Positions 63,858-64,000 of a stretch of DNA of 64,000 bases are shown here, piece after piece. The stretch's first letter is position 1, and every line of letters starts with the position of its first letter. The notes under the pieces were generated by a model, which was not told the origin of the DNA, did not search any database, and worked only from the letters and a program-made list of their open reading frames with translations. This stretch comes from Eudromia elegans. Its lineage: Eukaryota; Chordata; Aves; Tinamiformes; Tinamidae. The stretch is from NCBI GenBank assembly GCA_003342815.1, contig PTEX01000024.1, positions 1,493,159-1,557,158 of the forward strand, written 5' to 3'. The position numbers were made by a program, and so were the translations under genes.

Positions 63858-64000
63858 GTAAGTTTGTATATTCTTCATCATAATACTCTAAGAATTGGAA
63901 AAAAAAAAGTTCCATCTCACCTAGAAATATATTTTTGGAGCATCATGTAATGCCGATTGATAATAATAAGTATAATTAATTCAGTTCACTACTACTTTTA
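63858..64000 (+). other. Start of intron 17
   Basis: The donor GTAAGT and 143 bases of AT-rich intron up to the window edge. The remaining exons (end of PH domain, C-terminal region) lie beyond. Confidence 0.8.

Overview
This 64 kb window is vertebrate nuclear DNA, almost certainly from a bird. It is AT-rich, has long introns and very few repeats. The only clear transposons are chicken-repeat-1 (CR1) LINE 3' ends in the plus orientation, the typical avian pattern. There are no bacterial-style operons, rRNA or tRNA genes, CRISPR arrays or virus-like elements that I can support.

One protein-coding gene occupies the whole window on the plus strand. Seventeen exons with splice sites and matching phases can be read between 626 and 63857. 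Both ends of the gene lie outside. The protein is a connector enhancer of kinase suppressor of Ras (CNK), closest to CNKSR2. The order is: C-terminal half of the CRIC region (exons 1-4), PDZ domain (exons 4-7), a long DUF1170-type linker (exons 8-14) and most of a PH domain (exons 15-17). The SAM domain must lie upstream, and the end of the PH domain and the tail downstream. Joined, the exons give 1859 nt of open frame (619 codons plus 2 nt).

The gene does not look like ordinary CNKSR2, which is strongly conserved in vertebrates. CRIC, PDZ and PH exons are close to CNKSR2 from memory, but the linker is only about half alike, the family's YIPPPP motif is missing, and some PH residues match CNKSR3/IPCEF1 instead. 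I infer a diverged CNKSR2-like paralogue.

Layout: 1-625 upstream intron; 626-2386 exons 1-2; 2387-8985 a long intron with a CpG island and two NRF1-type palindromes (probable internal promoter); 8986-26819 exons 3-7, with CR1 copies near 20.8-21.6 and 22.2 kb; 32397-36241 the linker exon cluster 8-11; 36242-56436 long introns around exons 12 and 13, with a possible extra cassette exon at 41025-41111; 56437-63857 exons 14-17.

Points most worth checking: exon 11 lacks an AG acceptor in the right frame (a TG would be needed); the intronic CpG island; the phase-compatible candidate exon at 41025-41111; and the identity of the gene. All comparisons with human CNKSR2, CNKSR3 and IPCEF1 are from memory, without a database search.
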